From Paenibacillus plantarum (GTDB lineage: Bacteria; Bacillota; Bacilli; Paenibacillales; NBRC-103111): DNA of 64,000 nt. Below the pieces are notes generated by a model, which saw nothing but the letters and a program-made list of their open reading frames with translations, had not been told where the DNA came from and searched no databases. Position 1 is the stretch's first letter, and each line of letters starts with the position of its first letter. Shown piece by piece: positions 61,012 to 64,000 of this stretch. The translations under genes were made by a program, and so were the position numbers. The stretch is from positions 806,001-870,000 of the forward strand of contig NZ_WHNY01000075.1 in assembly GCF_013141695.1 (NCBI RefSeq), written 5' to 3'.

Positions 61012-61863
61012 TCAAAATTGGACACCGCCTTGGCCGCGATCAAGTTTAAAATCCCAGCGCCATTCTTTTGCATCCACAGTACTGACATTATCCAATACTT
61101 CACTAATGGTCCGCATACCGCAAATGGCAACGGAAACATCGGGATTAGAGAGAACAAAATCTAAGGCGATACGATGCGGATTGATCGTCTCAAGTGACTC
61201 TGGCGCAACGCGTTTCATAAAGCGATATAGAGATTGGCTCGTCAGTGGCCTCATGACGACGACTCCAACGTCATGCTTAGCGGCTTCCGGAATGATTGGA
61301 TCTGCAGCACCCTGATAAAAGAGATTATACCGAACTTGAATGACATCAAAAAATCCAGATCGAATGGACCAAAGCAATACGTGATCAGGAACTTCGTTCG
61401 TGATTCCGATGAAATGTATTTTACCTTGTTCCTGACATACTTTTAGTGCATCCAGAGGTCCGTCATTCACAATTCGGTTATAATCCTCTTCTGTTAAATA
61501 CCCTCCATGGAATTGCATAACATCGATGTAATCGGTTTGGAGATTCTTCAAGCTGGCATCGACGGATCGAATCACATCGTCATAGCCAAGATTTGAGGGA
61601 ACCTTTGTAGCAATATATGTCTCATGGCGACGTTCTTTCAACACAGCTCCGATTATACTTTCGCCTAACCCATTTCCATATCCCTGTGCCGTATCAATAT
61701 AATTAAGTCCCTTGTCCAAAGCTGTATGAAGCGAATCGATAACCACGTCACGGCTTTTCTGAGCTTCATAAGGTTCCAAATAGTTATCCAGCCCCATCGG
61801 TGCGCCACCGAATCCAACACAAGAAACGTTTAAATTCGTACGTCCAAGTCTTCTATATTCCAT
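61012..61863 (-). CDS. Aldo/keto reductase
   Basis: 283 aa. Tetrad Asp57 and Tyr62 (YIDTAQGYG), Lys87 (IATKV), His119 (MQFHGG). Distinct from the reductase at 3.4 kb. GGAAGCGG precedes ATG 61863; 22 bp downstream of the GH2 gene in transcription order, so probably an operon with it. Confidence 0.9.
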   Translation of the reverse strand: MEYRRLGRTNLNVSCVGFGGAPMGLDNYLEPYEAQKSRDVVIDSLHTALDKGLNYIDTAQGYGNGLGESIIGAVLKERRHETYIATKVPSNLGYDDVIRSVDASLKNLQTDYIDVMQFHGGYLTEEDYNRIVNDGPLDALKVCQEQGKIHFIGITNEVPDHVLLWSIRSGFFDVIQVRYNLFYQGAADPIIPEAAKHDVGVVVMRPLTSQSLYRFMKRVAPESLETINPHRIALDFVLSNPDVSVAICGMRTISEVLDNVSTVDAKEWRWDFKLDRGQGGVQF

Positions 61864-61885
61864 TCTCAACACCGCTTCCTAACTT

Positions 61886-63646
61886 TTATGCGAGGTTAAT
61901 TTTTTTGATAAGCTCTAGTGGAATCTTCGGTTTCCGGTCTTCAGTGAGCAGTCCGTTCATTTCCTGCTGGACATCAGTCACCTGTGTATAGCAATACCCA
62001 CAAATGTAGTCGATATCCTTAATCGCTTGGGTAATGCTTCGGAATCGCTCAATAAAGGCCTCTTCCGTCACCACCTGCTTGCCGTACCCCCAGCCTTTAT
62101 CAGTTTGGAAAGCGATCCCGCCAAATTCACTAATGATGATGGGCTGGCCACGATACGTGTATCCTTGGGCTAGGGCATATTTCCCTTTGTTGAACGCCCA
62201 TTCGTTGTTTACGATAGGGGATTTATCCGCATAACGCTGGAGGAATTCCGAACCTGCTTCCACATAATCATGTAAAGTCAAAATGTCTGATATGGTATGT
62301 TCCCAACCGTCATTTGTAATGACAGGACGATTCGGGTCCATCGATTTGGTCAAATGATAGATACCTTCAGTGAACTTCTGCTGCTTACGGTCAGTCAAAA
62401 TTTGCATAATGCCCCAAGACTCATTAAAAGGCACCCATGTGATGATGCTCGGATGATTATACTGCTGCCTTACAATCTCGATCCATTCCTTGGTGAAAGT
62501 CTCAACGGCCTCATCATTAAATTCAAAGGTGGCTGCCATCTCAGACCATACCAGAAGCCCTTTGACATCGCACCAATATAGAAACCGCGCATCTTCAATT
62601 TTCATGTGCTTCCTCACCCCGTTGTATCCCATGGCGAGAATAGCATCGATATCCTCTATTAATGCTTGCTCCGAAGGCGGCGTCAAATGACTGTCGGACC
62701 AGTACCCTTGGTCCAATATTAACCGCTGATAAATAGGCGTATTATTGAGGAGAACTTTACCTTTTTCGATGGAAATCTTCCTCATGCCGAAGTAAGAATA
62801 CACGTGGTCGATCACCACGTCATCTTGAAATAAAACAAATTCCACATCGTATAAGTTCGGACTTTGCGGAGACCATCTGCTTACCTTCCATGGACCATTT
62901 GCTTCATGCAGCAAATCTACCTCTAATTGCAACCAAGGCCGATCCACGATCAAAGCGGTTTGTTTGAGGATCTTCCCCTTAAAACTAATTCGAGTCTCTA
63001 AGCGAAGCTGCCCCTGCTTTAAATCATCATGCGTTTGGTATTCGAAGCGTACCGATTGACGGTCAAGATCAGGTGTCATTTTCACGGATTTGATATAAGA
63101 TTCCGCCACATATTCCAACCATACACTTTGCCAAATTCCAGTTGTCTGAACATAAAAGCATTCGAAATTGTCTTTCACCCAACGCTGCTTACCGCGTGGT
63201 TGCGTGCAGCTCTGGCTGTCCTCCACCTTCATGACGAGGCTGTTTGACTGACCAAATTGAATATAGGGCGTAATATCAAATGAAAACGCTGCGTATCCAC
63301 CTTGATGTTGACCTACACACGTTCCATTCACCCACAATTTGGCTATATAGTCCACCGCTTGAAAATGCAAGATGATCCTTTTGTTTTCTTGTTCCTTCGG
63401 AACCTCGAGCAATCGGTGATACCATATTTGAGGGTGAAATGCCTCTTCCCCAATACCGCTGGCCTTCGTTTCATAAGTGAACGGAACCATGATCTTGAGG
63501 TCCCCCTCAAACTCCTCGAACCACTTTTCATTCTCTCCCATGTTACTGTCATCAAAACGAAAATCCCACTCACCGTTTAAAATATGCCATGATTCTCGTA
63601 CAAACTGAGGTCTTGGATAGTCCTTTATATACATTTTTGTCGACAT
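61886..63646 (-). CDS. Glycoside hydrolase family 2 (beta-galactosidase/glucuronidase type)
   Basis: 586 aa, no signal peptide. N-terminal jelly-roll (1-185, with GGYAAFSFDIT), Ig-like domain (186-290), TIM barrel from about 295. Acid/base Glu409 in PFNESWG, nucleophile Glu507 in IISEFGG. Shorter than LacZ and closer to the beta-glucuronidase-like or short beta-galactosidase group. Probably cleaves imported oligosaccharides together with the neighbouring reductase and GH43. Confidence 0.9.
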   Translation of the reverse strand: MSTKMYIKDYPRPQFVRESWHILNGEWDFRFDDSNMGENEKWFEEFEGDLKIMVPFTYETKASGIGEEAFHPQIWYHRLLEVPKEQENKRIILHFQAVDYIAKLWVNGTCVGQHQGGYAAFSFDITPYIQFGQSNSLVMKVEDSQSCTQPRGKQRWVKDNFECFYVQTTGIWQSVWLEYVAESYIKSVKMTPDLDRQSVRFEYQTHDDLKQGQLRLETRISFKGKILKQTALIVDRPWLQLEVDLLHEANGPWKVSRWSPQSPNLYDVEFVLFQDDVVIDHVYSYFGMRKISIEKGKVLLNNTPIYQRLILDQGYWSDSHLTPPSEQALIEDIDAILAMGYNGVRKHMKIEDARFLYWCDVKGLLVWSEMAATFEFNDEAVETFTKEWIEIVRQQYNHPSIITWVPFNESWGIMQILTDRKQQKFTEGIYHLTKSMDPNRPVITNDGWEHTISDILTLHDYVEAGSEFLQRYADKSPIVNNEWAFNKGKYALAQGYTYRGQPIIISEFGGIAFQTDKGWGYGKQVVTEEAFIERFRSITQAIKDIDYICGYCYTQVTDVQQEMNGLLTEDRKPKIPLELIKKINLA

Positions 63647-63693
63647 CTTGTGATGATCACTCCTACTTCTGATGATTGTTTATTTAAGTTGAT

Positions 63694-63719
63694 CCGCGCA
63701 CAAACCATCTTGTGCGCGG
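63694..63719. repeat. Hairpin between the right-edge gene and GH2
   Basis: CCGCGCACAA and its exact complement around 6 nt, without a T run on either side. Confidence 0.5.
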
Positions 63720-63738
63720 GAAATGCATAATTAATTAG

Positions 63739-64000
63739 TTAATTGGTTCGGAAAAATTCAACATTATCGATATCTGCCCATTGGCTGCCGCTGCTGTTTG
63801 AAGCGAAAAATCCTATGATCGCCTGACCACTGGTGACATTAATACCAGAGATTGTCACCTGTGTCCAAGTCGAAGTAACCGGGAAATTGGCTTGCTGAGT
63901 TGCCCCACCATAGTTTTTCACTTCCATATAAGTGCTGTTTTGGCCTCCGCTGCTCCTCAGATAAGCTCGCATGGTATAGGTTCCGTTCTGAAGACCCGTT
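63739..64000 (-). CDS. C-terminal part of a carbohydrate-binding or glycosidase protein (partial)
   Basis: The frame is open to the window edge; only about 87 C-terminal residues are seen. NGTYTMRAYLRSSGGQNST, KNYGG, TWTQVTISGINVTSGQ and SQWADIDNVEFFR form a beta-sandwich carbohydrate-binding module of the type at the end of Paenibacillus GH53 galactanases and related secreted enzymes. The catalytic part lies outside the window. Confidence 0.7.
   Translation of the reverse strand, partial: TGLQNGTYTMRAYLRSSGGQNSTYMEVKNYGGATQQANFPVTSTWTQVTISGINVTSGQAIIGFFASNSSGSQWADIDNVEFFRTN

Overview
The window looks like chromosomal DNA of a spore-forming, low-to-mid GC Firmicute of the Paenibacillaceae (Paenibacillus or a close relative). 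Supporting evidence: two gerA-type spore germination operons, a spore-coat transglutaminase, S-layer-homology and copper-amine-oxidase-N domain exported proteins, a YesM/YesN two-component pair next to an LplB/YtcP/LplA-type sugar ABC transporter, a T-box leader, strong GGAGG ribosome binding sites, and GH2/GH43 glycosidases. The genus is inferred from gene content, not from a marker gene. No rRNA, tRNA or CRISPR array was recognised.

Layout. 0-2.3 kb: decayed SDR and MerR fragments around a transglutaminase gene (tgl) and a His/Tyr/Gln-rich protein, probably spore coat. 2.4-13.3 kb: mostly single housekeeping or accessory enzymes (aldo/keto reductase, ART-like DUF3990 pair, methyltransferase, MFS transporter, SRPBCC, TIM-barrel isomerase, HIT). 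A leucine-type T-box leader precedes a methyltransferase-Nudix-YfiT operon, followed by a secreted CAP/Cu-amine-oxidase-N protein. 13.3-20.4 kb: YesMN regulators divergent from a carbohydrate ABC transporter. 20.5-22.9 kb: lipoprotein, FMN reductase and small membrane protein; two near-identical 27-bp sites lie upstream of these genes. 23.0-26.4 kb: LysR regulator divergent from aroA-aroC. 26.5-30.0 kb: first ger operon (A-B-C). 30.1-36.4 kb: SLH protein, MocR regulator, damaged GNAT, SLAC1/TehA-type transporter, and a LysR-DUF7002 pair.

36.6-40.0 kb holds a selenium operon (selD, selU/mnmH, cysteine desulfurase) consistent with 2-selenouridine tRNA modification. 40.1-45.1 kb is the most system-like block: a small ORF, a bis-His haem membrane protein, an OmpR/HK two-component system, an FMN-binding (flavinylated) protein, ApbE and an RnfD-like membrane protein. 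It is probably a transmembrane electron-transfer chain. 45.3-49.1 kb is a second ger operon in B-A-C order.

49.1-59.4 kb is an accessory, decaying region. It holds frameshifted small genes (HEAT-like, unknown, DUF1871, thermonuclease-RCC1), a few intact ones (Dabb, L25/Ctc, HAD, Nudix), two IS110 relics facing each other and a GC-rich TetR-methionine aminopeptidase pair. A dispersed CTAACGG repeat with a GC-rich hairpin sits at or just after the 3' ends of several of these genes and twice supplies the stop codon. 59.9-64.0 kb returns to carbohydrate metabolism on the minus strand (GH43, aldo/keto reductase, GH2, and the C-terminal end of a carbohydrate-binding protein cut by the window edge).
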